64,000 nucleotides of DNA. Source: Chelonoidis abingdonii. Taxonomy: Eukaryota; Chordata; Testudines; Testudinidae. This document shows, in pieces, positions 21,853 to 34,453 of this stretch. How positions within the stretch are numbered: position 1 is the stretch's first letter; each line of letters begins with the position of its first letter. The stretch spans positions 13,023,864 through 13,087,863 of the forward strand of contig NC_133778.1 in assembly GCF_003597395.2 (NCBI RefSeq), in the 5' to 3' direction. Made by a program: the position numbers and the translations under genes. Under the pieces are notes generated by a model. The model saw only the letters and a list, made by a program, of their open reading frames with translations. It did no database searches and was not told the DNA's origin.

Positions 21853-24840
21853 TTTCGTAGGTCTAATGCTTAGACCTAGGTATCAGTGATTTCAGCTCTG
21901 CAGCATGTAACAAGACTTGTAATGGAGTCAGAATTAGCTCTTTTATTACACAATGGAGAGAGGAGGGGTCAAAGTGGTGTTTGGGGCCCACACTACCAGG
22001 TACACATACCTGTCCCCAGCCTCTCTCTGGCCACAGTAGTGAGTCAGACTGCCTGCCCACCACAGAAACAGTGGTTTGAAGGAGAACAGAGGTGGAATAG
22101 CTTTTCAAACACAGGATTATTTATTACACTGACACATGTGCAATCCAAAGGTTCTTGGCAGCTAAAATGCTCATAGCGCCTCACAGTTTTCTCCTTAGAA
22201 GACTTAATAGCCTCCCAACCCGCCCCCCCCCAAAAAAAACCCCAAAACAAAACTGAAAAGCCCTTCTCTAAATGTTGCCAACAAATTATTACATCCAAGG
22301 CAATACATCCACCTCTGGCTTTGTTCTCTCTTGCCATGACTTGGAGGTAAATGAACCTGAATTACAGAGAGTCGTACACTCCTCCTATTCCCAGGTTGCT
22401 CTGCTAAAAGGAAATTAGTAGGCAGGCTCTTTCTTCCCCACTCGTTCTGTAGAAGACCTTTCTACTCCACAGCTTGATTCTCTCCAAAATAAGGACAAAC
22501 TTCCCCCGGTTGCCTCCTTACTCCCATTAGACTGCAACGTGCCCTCCGCAGTCAGGAAATAGCCGTGTCTGCACTCTCATTAGCACAGGATTTCCATTCT
22601 TCCTTCTCCTTAGGTGGGCTGTATAAGTCACAGGGGTAAAGGGCAGAAGAGGAGAGTGAAGGCTTCTGTGCTCATCCCCTTTAAATCATCCTCCCCCACG
22701 AGAGCCAAACAAAACCTACCCCTATGATCCCATCAGGTCAGTGTTGATGCACTTGGTAGGGCAGTTTAATGAAACCTAGTCACTAGGGGTGAAAATCTGG
22801 TAAAGCCCCCATTAAACTTCCATGGGGCCAGTATTTCACCTTAGCTGTCCATGCTTTGCCATTTCTTTTGATTAATAGAAGATTTCAGTCTTAAGGGCTG
22901 TCACTCTCTCATTCTCATTAAAAAGAAAACTATGACTGGAGTCACCAGTGAAAGGGTTACTATGTGGTAGCCTCTCTTTTGCCCTCTTGTCCCAAGTGTT
23001 TTTTTTTTTTTTATTTTTAAACTAAACTCTATTTGGAAAAATGCACATTACACATTGTGAAAATGGCACACCCTATATTTTTCATTCTAGCAGTAGTGTT
23101 TGGCTCAAAGGAATTAAGCAAAGAATTGTGCAAACATTTGTGAGGGTCACCCAAATTATGTGGTGGTCATTTTTGCTACTTTAGGATTAATTTGTAAATT
23201 TGCTTTTGAGAATCATTTGTAGAGTACCCATAACCCTGAAAGAATCAAGGTCATGATGAGCTAGTCATTTAAACAAATCAAATCTGGGAAAATGAAGAGT
23301 TACTCAGACTAAATGTATTATTCATATAGTTTTTTTACATTATTTTGAAAGAGATGATTTCAGAGAATTACCAGAAAAAAAGAGTCCATGAAAAGTTTGT
23401 GCTGCTATTCTAGAAGCTAAATACTACTCCTAAGGATTTTCCAAAAATGTAAATACTTGATTCCTACATATGGCAATAGAATATATATATGTATGTATAA
23501 ATTCTCAGCTGTTAAACAAGGTGCATTGAAACATGCTTTATACTGTGTATATTTACAGCAAAGTATTTAAACCAATCCACTGAATAATTTCATGCTACAT
23601 TAACTTCAGCAAGATCTTTCTATATACATCATTTTTAGTGCTTTTTATATCTTCAGCCATAAGCTTTTTAATTATTATGTGAAAAAAATACAAAATTTAA
23701 GTTTAATATGAAATAATCTTTTGGTCATTTGAATTCATCCAATATAACACTTACAAAGTATAGAGATGGAATTTGTTGTGTTTTTTAGGCTTGAAATAAT
23801 TAAGTTACTTTTAGAGTAATTCTTCGCATCATTTGCCAGAAAACTCTATTTCCTCTGAAGGAAAGCCTCCATTTCTCATGTGGCATATCTTATAGCAGGG
23901 AGTTTAACCTCTGAAATCACTGAAGAATTTATATTTTTAACCTGAAATGAGTTTAGTGGTTTCAGATATGCCCATAGTGCACAAGAATGTGTTATAAGAG
24001 CATCACATGCTGGGTAGTTTGATAATTAATGGTTTCTGCTTAAAATGAGGCATATTAGTATGTAGTCAGTTCCTAGTTCTGCAGTTAGGCAGTGCATGTA
24101 AAGGGTTGAATTAGATTTTGATCTACAGCCATGGGTTTGGCAGTTCTGAGACATTTCCCTTGAAGGTGCTTTTGGATTAGGCCTTAACATAAATACTTAA
24201 AGACTTACATTTCTAATGCTGACTTTCGTATAACCTTTATGAATACAAATATGTGCTCATAAATTCAACAAAGGGAAACAAAAAATTGAAACTGAAGTTA
24301 CTGTCATATATCTTAATAAGAATAAAGAAAATGGATGGTGAACTAAGGACCTAGCTTTCCTCTAGCTGTAAGCTGTGAATTTTCTTATGCTTATTACCAC
24401 ATGCTTTCTAAAACCTTCTGGTATATCACACTCTCCTGAAGAGCTATGGACGGTGAGAATGTGTTACATTCCGACGCTGCAATGAAATGTGCATAGGTCG
24501 CTCTCTCCATTGAGTCCAGCTGAAGTCAATGGGGCATGATAGGAGTCAAGGGGCTTCACTGCTTGCATCTTACTGCAGGGTTGGGGTCTTAGCTTGGTGG
24601 CAAAGTTCAGTGGCTCCTTTTCTCTCTCAAAGGTGTTATCTTTTTTTTACCCAATATTTAAAAAAAAAAAAAGAAAAAAAACTATGCAGTTAAGATCAGA
24701 GGATTAAAATGTGAATACCTGATTTAGAGATGAGGCCCAAGCCTCTACTTTATATGTAAATGCATTTTGTCTTGGAGCATCTGGATTTTAGTGTTCCAAA
24801 TAAAATGGGACCAACGTCTAAATCAGCCTTGAATTTGAAT
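21853..24840. other. Long repeat-free AT-rich DNA, no gene found
   Basis: About 3 kb without a recognisable transposon, notable against the surrounding density. There are poly-T runs at 22999-23011 and 24641-24680. The block 23000-24450 is the cleanest candidate for ancient constrained sequence, but I see no exon. Frames at 21863-22337 lack domains. Confidence 0.45.
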
Positions 24841-24990
24841 TTGTAAAACCTGACTGTGACCCTGATCCTGCAAGTACATCGCCTCGCTTATGAGACAGTT
24901 CCATTTAAATCAGTGGGACTACTCGTGGCAGGTTAAGCACGTATATAAGACCCGTGGTTAAGCATGTGTTGGGACCCGTGGTTTTATAAA
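24841..24990. repeat. Worn palindromic 'CTGATCCTGCAAG' repeat
   Basis: Contains CCCTGATCCTGCAAGTAC, TTTAAATCAGTGGGACTACTCGTG and GGTTAAGCACG, the word order of the same family as 43256-43383. Confidence 0.45.
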
Positions 24991-25143
24991 AGCACCACAG
25001 TTAGAAATCATCCATAACCTCTTATCTGAACTCTGCGGGTTTATATGAAATGGGTCTGAGATCCAAATGGGTCACTAATTTTCAAAGTCAAAACCACGCC
25101 CCCTTTTGCCCATCTCTCTCTGTAAGCTGCATATGCTAATTAT

Positions 25144-25271
25144 AGGGTGACCAGACAGCAAGTGTGAAAAGTTCTGACACTTTTTTGCAGGGGGCGGGGG
25201 TGTACTTGTGTATATAAGATAAAGCCCCTAATATTGGAACAGTGCCAATAATATCAGGAGTCTAGTCATAT
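25144..25271 (-). mobile_element. GTGACCAGAC-type non-autonomous DNA element
   Basis: It begins AGGGTGACCAGACAGCAAG and ends GGAGTCTAGTCATA, an eroded inverted end, with a TATATAAGATAAAGCCCC centre. It is the opposite orientation of the 4589-4782 copy. Confidence 0.55.
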
Positions 25272-25570
25272 TATAGCTACAGTAAGTCAATTTTAATTGT
25301 TAAAGATATATAGTGCTGGAGAATAAGTCTGAACGAACCCAATCAGTACTTCGGTGCAGTAAGGCTCTAATTATATTGGAAATAGGCCAAAGAAGCAGCA
25401 TCTGGTATAAGGAAAGGGAACACAGTGCATACCCACCTCTGGCATTCATTGCCAATAGAGATCATTTACCTACTGGCTCACTTTATTTTAATTAGATAGT
25501 AGCATGGGAGATTCAGTTTCATGAGCATTTTATTTTTAAATGCTGAGCATGATGGTTCAGCATATGGTGG

Positions 25571-26285
25571 TGTAGACGAGCGGACTCACCCCTGCAGCAC
25601 CTCCTGCTGGTGACTTCAGGCAATTATCTCGGTTCCAGCTCCAGAGCGCCCTCTACAGGCTGGTGATGCTCCTGTCCTCTAGCCCGTGTCCCTCCCTGGA
25701 TCCGGTGCCGTTTTACCTGGAGTGCTGCCCTGGCAGTAACCCCCTCAGTCTTATGGTCTCCCCTCCACAGGGAACCCCCACCCACTATCACTACCTTGCC
25801 TTTGTATATGGCTTCTGCCAGTCATTATCTAGCCCCTGCGCCCTGGGGCAGACTGCAGTATCAGCCTACTCATCACTGGCAAGGTTGGGTTTGGACCTGC
25901 TGCCTTGGCCTATCCCTGGGCTGCCCTCTGCAACCCCCAGTACCTGTTGGCCCAATGCTAGGCCACAGCCTGGGGCTTTCTAGGCTAGAGCTCCCCAGCT
26001 CCTCTGCCTTTCCCCAGCCCTGCTCCACTCAGGTACCTTGTGTCTAGTTCCATGCAGCCAGGCCCTTCTCCCTCTCTAGCTAGGGAGAGGCTCCATTGGC
26101 CCCTGGCTTCTCTGCCTTTATAGGGCCAGGTGAGTCTGTTTGGGGCATGGCCCCAGCTGCAGCCACTTCCCCCAATCAGCCAGAGTTTTACCTTGCCCAG
26201 TCTAATGCTGCTTTCTCCAGCCACAACCCCCTCCCACGGCTGTTTTTACCCCTTCAGGACAGGAGCAGAGGTCCACCCTGCTACA
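25571..26285 (-). mobile_element. Solo LTR of an LTR retroelement
   Basis: On the minus strand it runs from TGTAGCAGGGTGGACC to CTCGTCTACA, with the TG...CA ends of an LTR. A TATA-like box lies in CCCTATAAAGGCAG (plus coordinates about 26115-26124), with GC-rich sequence downstream. Flanks GGTGG and GGGGG match at 4 of 5 positions, so a 5-bp target duplication is possible but not exact. The 3' part (CTGCAGGGGTGAGTCC) resembles that of the element at 32872-34325, suggesting one superfamily. It carries no coding sequence; its frames are chance. Confidence 0.65.
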
Positions 26286-27184
26286 GGGGGAAAAATCTCC
26301 CAGGGCCAAATTCTGCCCTTGGATGCATGTGTGTTGAAACCTGGAAGAGTCAAACACATGCATCTAATTTGGTATGATGTCCTGATTTAAAGAATTGAGT
26401 CAACAAAATAGGAAATTAAAACAAGAATTTTTCATAATGCTTCCTGTGGGCCTCACGACTCCGCTGACAGCAGTCTGGTTGGACATGCTCACTGGATCGC
26501 TTGTGTGTACTGCATGGAGTTTGCAGCAAATTCAGCTTTCTTCCTTAGCCCTATCTGAGCTTCAAAGCTTAACCCTGGGTTGAGAAGGTGAAGATGAGTA
26601 GCCTTCTGGCATCACCCTCTGTTAATCTCAATGTGCTGCAAAGACTGGAGTTCGGTTGGCTGTGTGGCAGCTACAGCCTCCCTCCCCCAGATATGTGGTA
26701 AAATATTGAAGCTTGCATTTGAAAACCATCACACTGAAAACGTAAAGGTAAAACAACATATGACGGTAGCTAAAAAACTTGAGAATTAATCGCTCTCAGT
26801 GATGTGCGGCAAAATATTTTAACAGCGGGCTCCCTCAAAAAAATTCTCTGCCTCTGGTGGTAACACTTGTGATATTCCCTGAGTTAAATATCTTTTGCTG
26901 CTCTCCAAAAAGAATCCACCTACTAATTGTCCCTGTATCCCCTGACTCTTGCCATGCTGTTTCCTCCCTAAATCTCATGAAGATTTCTTTAGCTGCATCA
27001 ATATTGCATCTGTGTCTCCCAGCAGCAGCTGTGGTAGTGGGGATTTCTTCCATTAATCTTGGATAATTTAAAAAACCCAGCTTTATTTCTGTAACTCTGG
27101 ATGTTGTTATCCTTGTAAATGACCAGTCCCATTTGGAATCCTGTTAAATTCTTGGCTTCAGTGACGTCTTGTGGAAGGATGCAG
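26286..27184. other. Single-copy DNA, no gene found
   Basis: Short frames on both strands at 26835-27066, with no domain. No repeat recognised. Confidence 0.45.
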
Positions 27185-27400
27185 AGTCCAGTGGGTAGGG
27201 CACTAGCGTAGGACTTGGGTGACTTGGGTTCAGTTTCCTGCTGTACCATAAATTTCCTGTGTGACCTTGGGCAAGTCATTTAGTCTCTCTGTGCCTTAGT
27301 TCCTTGTGTGTAGAATGGGCATAATAGCACTTCCCTACCTCACAGGCATGTTGTGAGAATAAAGAGATTAAATGTGAGGTGGTCAGATACTTCTATAACC
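27185..27400 (+). repeat. MIR-like SINE
   Basis: Landmarks in order: GGGTAGGGCACTAGCG, TGTGTGACCTTGGGCAAGTC, TAGTCTCTCTGTGCC, and CCTACCTCACAGGCATGTTGT. This is one of the better-kept MIR-like copies here. Confidence 0.75.
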
Positions 27401-27489
27401 CCCTTGCTATAGTATGTAAAATTGCTAGATCATGGCAATAACTTCTACCAGCTAATTGTGGTTTTTATCAAGAGTTGACTTTTAATCAG

Positions 27490-27620
27490 CTATGTTGCCC
27501 CCTATCAGTTTCACTGAACGCCCTCTTATTCTTGTGTTATGGGACAGGATGACTGGAAGTGCCCTGTTTACCTTCTCTAATCTCCTTTTAGAACTGGGCA
27601 TACAAACCAAACATCCATGC
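27490..27620 (-). repeat. CR1/L3-like LINE fragment
   Basis: CGCCCTCTTATTCTTGTGTTATGGGACAGG followed by CCCTGTTTACCTTCTC is the reverse complement of the C-terminal end of CR1/L3 elements. Boundaries are approximate. Confidence 0.5.
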
Positions 27621-30600
27621 CTTCCTACCGTTGAGAAAAAAACATCTTTGTCTTTGCTTAAGAGGAACTGTAAGAAGCAAATGAAAACAAAAGTTTTAGT
27701 GGGAGAATTGAAATAAAACCTGTGGAGGTACTTCTCATCCAGCAGATGAAAATGTTAAACCTGGGAATTGTTCAGGCAACAAAATACCCCTGAATCTATC
27801 TTCTCTACCTATCTATCTGTAAGGTAACCTGATTATAACACTAATCTCCTTGGCTGTGTCAGTTTGGCAAGGCAATATCATCTGTCATTCTTTAGAAAAA
27901 ACGATTGGAGACAAACCCAACTGTCCCTTATTTGGATTTTAGTTAAAAATGAAAGTAATATTAATATGGCCAAAAGCTGTTTCTGGAATAAAAAAAACCT
28001 CTAGTGGGTACATGCTTAGAGAGAATGCATACATTTACAATAGGTTTACAGTCTGCAAGGAGATTTGTGGATCACTTAGGGTTGCTGGAACATTGTCCAT
28101 TAACTACTTTAGCTTCTTAGGACAGGTACCGTGTCAAGGGGTACTATTATTGACACAGTCTAAGTGTCTGTCTTACAAGCTATATTATTGTAATAGGAAA
28201 AAAAAATGTTTCTTTTAAAGTGAGCCCTTGACATGCAAAAGAGCGAGGCAGGGGAGCAATGAAAGTTCAGAAGCTGACGGAAAACTAAATAACATTTTAT
28301 TTTGCCAGTTAAAGTGGTAATAAAAATGAAACTCGGGCTGGTAAATAATAGATCAAATAGTTTATCTATCAAACTTCTTTAGACATCATTTTATTTAATT
28401 TAATATGGGAAAGGGAAAGCCTGCCAGTAAATCAATAAGTGCATTTGCCATGAGATTAACCTGTTTAGAAGAAAACCTGTTTTTTCTAGATACTGAATTC
28501 AAAACATTTGAAGAATTATGTTAACTAAGTATTCCTATCCACAGGACTGATAAGAAATCAGTAGCACAGTAATGCTCAGTTCCTCTCCCATAATGGATTG
28601 TATTTTAGCTGGATCGCGCATATTTACATGTGGCGCACAATTTTTCATCTTCTGTTTGCCATTCAGTGGCAGCCAAATTCTCTGTTCTCCTCCCACAGAT
28701 TTTATATATGCAGAGACAAAGTAGTTAGTTTCCTAGACCACCTCATTTACCCACTCCACTTCCTGCTTGAGCACATCCTCTGACATTTAAACTAGAGGAG
28801 AAAATGTATAATACAGGCAGTATCCGGATACATATTTACAAAAGAGAGATTTTTCATTGGTTGCACTGGGTGACTGGGTGACAAGAAGCACAGCATGACT
28901 CGAGAAACACTCTCAAGTAAGGAGCATCAGTTTTTGCCAGACGTTGCTACAGCTGACTTCTTTGTTCCCAGGGTCATAAAGACACCTGCACACGTCTTTG
29001 AACAAAGGCAGCTTTCAATTAATAGAGATACAGATTGAGTTTACCAGCAACTGCACTGTCTTACTCTGACCTAATAAGAAAAGGCTTGTGCTATCTACTG
29101 CCTGTGCTGAGTTGCATACTAAGGAAGCAGCAGTACATGAATAGCAAAAGGCAGGGCTTATCTGTGGGCATTCACGATTACCTAAATTAGCTAGACTGGT
29201 ATAATCCAATCCTGCATAACAAAGTAATATCCTAATAATATTTAAAACAAATTGGGTAGAATTCTGGCCACACTGAAGTGAGTGGAAGTCCTGATGGATT
29301 CTGTGGTGGCATTTTTATCTATGCTAATTAATGTGTTATCCCAGGATCAGTAGTATTCCCTTGTATTTCCTTAGGCTTAACAGAGCTAAATTTATTAATT
29401 CAAGTTGTGACCTTTTGGGAGCTTTATACAGGCAAAATTTCCATGTGTTCCTCAGTTTCAAACATACTCTGTCTGCCACACCCTAAAAAGGACAGCTCCC
29501 ACTAGCCATAAACAAATAACACAATACAAAAAGCTTGATGGAAGTGCGTGTAATAATCCCATTGACTTCAGTGAGTTTATATGGATGCTTAAAGTTAGGA
29601 ATATGCTTAAATATCTTGCCAAGTTTAGGCTTAGGGCCTAAGCTTATGGAACATTTATGGATCCTTCAAGATAAAAAGATGCTGTATGCATGTAAGTCAT
29701 ATTTAATTTTTGTCTCGTGTTCTTGATCCAGTGTTTTCATACCCAGTATGAACTAATCTGGGTGTACAGAAATATACTCTTAACCCTGCCAATACTGAGT
29801 GGGTCTAATGAGATTTTCCATATTGTTGTAGGTTTATGGCTATTCTTGCTCCTCCTCATCTGAGCAGGTCTGAAAGAAATAATTAAAAAAAAAAAGTCTA
29901 ACAACTGAGGAGTTTAACTATTGTGGGATACTATTCTCAGGGGGAGAGGAGGGAACGGGAGATTTTAACTGCTCCAACTTCTGCTGGGTACTGAAGAGGT
30001 TCCCAAGGCCCCATTGTTTATAGAAAGTTATGTCTCATGTTTTGCTGACAGGTGCTGGCCTCCCTGAACAAGGAGAAAGCTTTTTAAATGCCCCGAGAAA
30101 TGAGAATGGTTTTAACTGCCATTTGGAGAAAGGTTCCCCTATTCACTGAGGCTAGAACCTCCTAGTAACAGAACAGAACCTTTCAACGGAACCTCAGTAG
30201 TTTTCAGGATTGGTTGATTGCAGTAGTGCCAATGGGCCGCAGGTAACCATATAGTGATAGAGCTATCACTGTTGAGATACAGGTAGAGATACAGAGATTT
30301 GCAGATAGAAATAAAACTCAGCAGGTCTAAAAGATTTGCTTACGAGAATTAACTAAAGAACATACATGCAAATGACCTGCTTTTTGTTACAAAATAATAG
30401 GTAACTATTTTTTTTGCATATTTTCTGCTGAATATAATTTTTATATTGCTGAAGTAAACAGCACTTTGCAGAATGGTTCATTTAAATTGTTTGTTTTCTG
30501 TTTGAAATAACTGATGTATTTCATTAGTCTTTTCTGAAAGAACCCTGTGTAGTTTAGGAATCCTCACTGCACTTGATTTAATATGTTACCCCCAAACTGC

Positions 30601-31865
30601 ATAGCCGTGGTAGTTAGTTGTCCTTTGAATGTCAGCTCTCCACTGAGGCAAACTAGTTATTGTACTGCAGAATCATCACTTGCATTGCATGAGCTGAGAG
30701 CAATTCCCAGTTGTGCTTCATCCCACCTAAATGTGACCCAAGTGATTTCATTTTGAAAGCTGAATCCAGAGTGGATGCAGCAGAAAGAAATAACTACACA
30801 GCTGAAGTATGCAGAGTTATTCACATCTTCCTTTAGCATTGACAATTGTTGGCAGTGAAAGTAACATGTTTTGCTTGAAATGGAAAATCAATATTGATCC
30901 TTTTCCCAAGGTGAATTTCCCTTCTATTGGAGAACTATGTCAGGAGACATCTGTGCACTTTCTAAATGAAGTAACTTTAAAAAGAAAGCAAGAGTTCTGT
31001 AGCTTTGACTCGGCTTAGAGTTATTGGAATTTGAACAAAATAGGAATGACTTACTTTGATATTTCAGTTTGTCTAGAATGTTTTGTAAAGTAGCTATCCT
31101 GTGTGCCCATAAGAAATAGTTAAAGCACAGACTTTAATAAGTTATAAATCCAGCAATTTCACTTCATTTCCAGTAGTGTAAGATTTCTGTCCAAGAATAC
31201 CCTTCAGTCCTCCAATAACCCCAGCCTCACCATTGTACTCCAAGACCTGGGAGAGTAGATAGGCTTTGCAGCATGTCTTCAACGTCCTCAGCTGTGGACT
31301 GTTTTGGGCCCAAATGGAGAACAAGCTCCTTCATAAAGAATGCCCCCCTCCATTTGACATGTGGAAATCCGCTCGAGTGCCTCCACCGAGCACAAGGGTG
31401 ACACGATGAGAAAAAGCAGTCTATTTAAATAGCTTGGAACCTGCCTACTTAGGGGTCTATCTTCACCGCAGAGTTAACCCAGGCACTTGTTTGCCCGTTG
31501 CCCCTAAACTCCCTCATGTCAACACACAAAAACTCACCCATGTTTAATGATATGTTCACCTGGGCTAGCTAGCCCATGTGGGGGTATTGGCTAAAACCCA
31601 AGTGAGGCTTTCACTTGGGCTCATCACATGCCCACTTTGCAGTGAGGTCACAGGTAAATCAGTCAGGTGCATATAGTCCTTCAATCCCTCCCCCTGATAC
31701 CCCCCCCATGCACCCAAAAAGAACAGACGAGTTCTCCAACAATTCATTAAGATAGAATCATAGAATGACTCTGCTTATTGCAGGGGTATGATCTCAGATG
31801 TCCTAGAAACGCATTCGGATGAGTGCGGCATCAGTAAGGACAGGATGCGTCTGTCTGTACTGTAT
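27621..31865. other. Repeat-poor DNA, no gene found
   Basis: More than 4 kb with little recognisable repeat. A worn palindromic fragment lies at about 29520-29645 (CCCATTGACTTCAGTGAG, GGCTTAGGGCCTAAGC). The 28380-28470 stretch is AT-rich and repeat-free. No exon was found; open frames are at most 89 codons. Confidence 0.45.
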
Positions 31866-31927
31866 TACCCTTAGATGGTAAGCTCCTTGGGTCTGGGACC
31901 ATCTCTTTTTCTTTGGGATTGTACAGC

Positions 31928-32437
31928 CAGGGCTGGTGCAACCATTTAGGCAACCTAGGCAATCACCTAGGGCACTAGGATTTAGGGGGTGCATTTTCTT
32001 CTGCAGCGACCACGGTGGCTGGATCTTCGGCTGCCCAGTCGCCACCAGCATTTAGGTGTAGGGAGTTGGAGCAGGAGAGCGTGGGGAGGGCCGCCTGCAG
32101 CAACTAAGGGAGAGGGCACACAGGGGAACTCCCCACCCCGGGTTGCCCCTGCCCCACCTCCTCCCCGAGCACACCATGGCTGCTTCACTTCTCTCGCCTC
32201 CTAGGCTTGCCGTGCCAATCAGCTTAGGCGCCACAAGCCCGGGAGGTGAGAGAAGTGAAGCAGCGATGGTGTGCTCGGGGTGGAGGCGGAGCAGGGTGAG
32301 CTGGGGCGTGGGGGGCTGCCTCAGGGCGGAGGATGGGAGCTGCTGTTGGGGAGCGCCTCAGGGCGAGGGCTCGGGGATGGGGAGGGTGCAAGGGGGAAGT
32401 TTCACCTAGGGCATGAAACATCCTTGCACTGCCCCTG
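31928..32437. mobile_element. hAT element, 510 bp
   Basis: It has exact 8-bp duplications TGTACAGC at 31920-31927 and 32438-32445. The ends are CAGGGCTGGTGCAACC and, in reverse from the right, CAGGGGCAGTGCAAGG. The body is GC-rich and contains an inverted pair around GCTGCTTCACTTCTCTC (about 32179) and GAGAGAAGTGAAGCAGC (about 32248), which explains the mirrored open frames there. No transposase. Confidence 0.92.
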
Positions 32438-32452
32438 TGTACAGCACATAAC

Positions 32453-32697
32453 CAGGGATGGCTCTAGGTATTTTGCCGCCCCAAGCATGGCAGGCAGGCT
32501 GCCTTTGGCGGCTTGCCTGCAGGGATTTGGCGGTACACCTGCGGGAGGTCCGCCGAAGCTGTGGGACCAGCAGACCTTCTGCAGGCATGCTGCTGAAGGC
32601 AACTGCCTGCTGCCCTCGTGGCAACCGGCAGAGTGCCCCCCGGTGGCTTGCCATCCCAGGCACGCGCTTGGTGTGCTGGTGCCTGGAGCTGCCCCTG
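32453..32697. mobile_element. hAT element, 245 bp, CAGGGCCGGCTCCAGG family
   Basis: It has exact 8-bp duplications CACATAAC at 32445-32452 and 32698-32705. The ends are CAGGGATGGCTCTAGG and, in reverse, CAGGGGCAGCTCCAGG. It is the same family as 47352-47728, 52621-52840 and 54991-55251. Its left duplication shares one base with the right duplication of the preceding hAT. Confidence 0.92.
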
Positions 32698-32871
32698 CAC
32701 ATAACACAGTGGGGTACTAGTCCATAATTAGGGCTCCTAGGTGCCAGGATATAAAAAAATAAGAACTCAGGTATGGCTTTGTAATGTGGCTGCTCACACT
32801 TGGGCAAGGCTAACCCAGGTGCTCAGACACATGTGCCAGTCACTGAGTTATCTCTGCCATGAAAACATACC

Positions 32872-34325
32872 TGTGACAGGGTACGGCTCACCATTGCGGA
32901 GCCTCCTGCTGTCTGTCTGGGGAATTAGCGCTGTGCCCTCTTCTGGTAGTGTCTCGCCTGCTGTCACCTCTGTTCCTGGACGCATGTCACTCCCAGGACT
33001 GCAGCATCCTATTCAGTGACACTGCCCTCCGGCTGTGCCACACTCTATGTTCCCCCCTTGTGGGGGTACCTGCAGTCTACTTTTTGGCCACTCCCTTCAG
33101 TGGCAAACTACAGTCCACGGTCTAGCCACTTCCTTCAGTGGCTCCAGCCTGTAATAAGCCTCTGTCCCAAATCTGGACCTTAGCGTCCAAAATCTGTGTG
33201 CTTAGCATGAACCTCCAAGCTTAATTACCAGCTTGGATCTTATCTCGCTGCCACCAATCAGGATTCTGAGTACCTGATAAACTCTCTGGTCTCCCCAAAC
33301 CTTTCCCTGGGGGACCCCCAAGACTCAGATGCCCTGAGCCTCCAACAAAGGGAAATAACCCACTTCCCTTCCTGCTCTTTACTTCCTCCCAGATTTTCCC
33401 GCCCTGGGGATACTAGGAGATTTCCCTGCTTCAATCCCTTGAAACACAAAACAGAGAGGACGATTTACCTTCCCCCCTCCTTCTTCTCCCCCCTCCCAGT
33501 CTTTCCCTGAGAGAGACAGTACTCCTGGCACAGAGATTCCTATCCCCTTGCCTTAACTAGGAAAAGAAAATCCAACAAGTTTTAAAAAGAAAGCTTTATA
33601 TAAAAAAGAAAGAAAAAACACATGACATGATCACTGCATCAAGATGACATAACACAGGGCTATTGCTTAAAAGAAAATATGAATAATCAGCCTTATTCAA
33701 AAAGATATCCAATTTAAACATTCCAGCAACTCCACACATGTAAATACAAAATACAATATAAACCTATTGCTTTTCCTTTTGTACTCACAACTTGGGAACA
33801 GAAGGGTAGAAAGAAGCTTGGAGATAGAAAAAAAAAAAACTCTTCCCTCATAGCCGAGAGAAACAAACAGACAGAACAAAGACAAAACACATCCAGAAGT
33901 TCCCTCCCTCACTTTGAAAAATCCGGTTTCCTGATTGGTCCTCTGGTCAGGTGTTTGGTTCCCTTTGTTAACCCTTTACAGGTAAAAGGAACATTAACCC
34001 TTAGCTATCTGTTTATGACACAGCCCCCCCCCCCCCTTGTGTCAGGGCCTCAGTCTGCAGGTCCATGCAGCCTGCCAGGAGCTGCCTTTAGCTCCCTGGG
34101 TCTCTGCCTGCTCCTCATCGCATGCAAGGTAGCCAGTCCACCTCCCTTATCAAGATCCAGGGAATGACTCCCACTGCTCTTTTATGCAGCCTTTCTTATA
34201 TAGGCAAGCCCGGTCCTGATTGGCTGCTCCTATAAGCCCTTCTGTGATTGGCTGCCTCCTGCACAGCCTCCTTAGGGCTACTTTTAACCCCTTTACTGCC
34301 AGTGTGGGGCAGACGCCCCATTAAA
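32872..34325 (-). mobile_element. LTR-type element interrupted by a second LTR
   Basis: The outer parts (32872-33162 and 34021-34325) are bounded by an exact ATACC pentamer (32867-32871 and 34326-34330), a plausible 5-bp target duplication. On the minus strand a TATA-like CCTATATAAGAAAGG lies near 34194-34203. The minus-strand 3' end (GCTCCGCAATGGTGAGCC) resembles the LTR at 25571-26285. The minus-strand 5' end is not a clean TG, so the outer boundary is provisional. A long C run (34025-34037) adjoins the inner element. Confidence 0.55.
33163..34020 (-). mobile_element. Solo LTR of an endogenous-retrovirus-like element
   Basis: On the minus strand it starts TGTCATAAACAGATAGC and ends TTTGGGACA, the TG...CA ends of an LTR, length 858 bp. 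It carries an A-rich centre and a GGGAGGAAG-rich 3' part. No internal viral genes remain and I see none flanking it. I recognise this as a common turtle LTR. The immediate flanks (GCCTC and CAGCC) do not form a clear duplication. It interrupts the 32872-34325 element, so it is younger. Confidence 0.75.
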
Positions 34326-34414
34326 ATACCCTTAGAGCTTTATGGGTCAGAATGACTCCTTAGACTCCATCCAGAAGCCATTCAGCCATTCAGTGTAGAT
34401 CCTGGAGCACTGGG

Positions 34415-34415
<1 letters not shown>

Positions 34416-34452
<37 letters not shown>
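34416..34452 (+). repeat. (GT)n(GA)n microsatellite
   Basis: Compound run of GTGTGT followed by GAGAGA. Confidence 0.9.

Positions 34453-34453
<1 letters not shown>

Larger units (their letters stand above)
31873..32762 (+). repeat. L2-like LINE 3' tail split by two hAT insertions
   Basis: The left part (31873-31927) holds GATGGTAAGCTCCTTGGG and ends in TGTACAGC. The right part (32706-32762) resumes with ACAGTGGGGTACTAGTCC and GGGCTCCTAGGTGCCAGG. Removing both hATs and one copy of each 8-bp duplication restores the normal L2-tail order. This makes the tail the oldest layer. Confidence 0.8.

Noticed and set aside
32143..32807. Cluster of open frames on both strands (up to 149 codons)
   Set aside because: They cover two hAT elements with defined target duplications.
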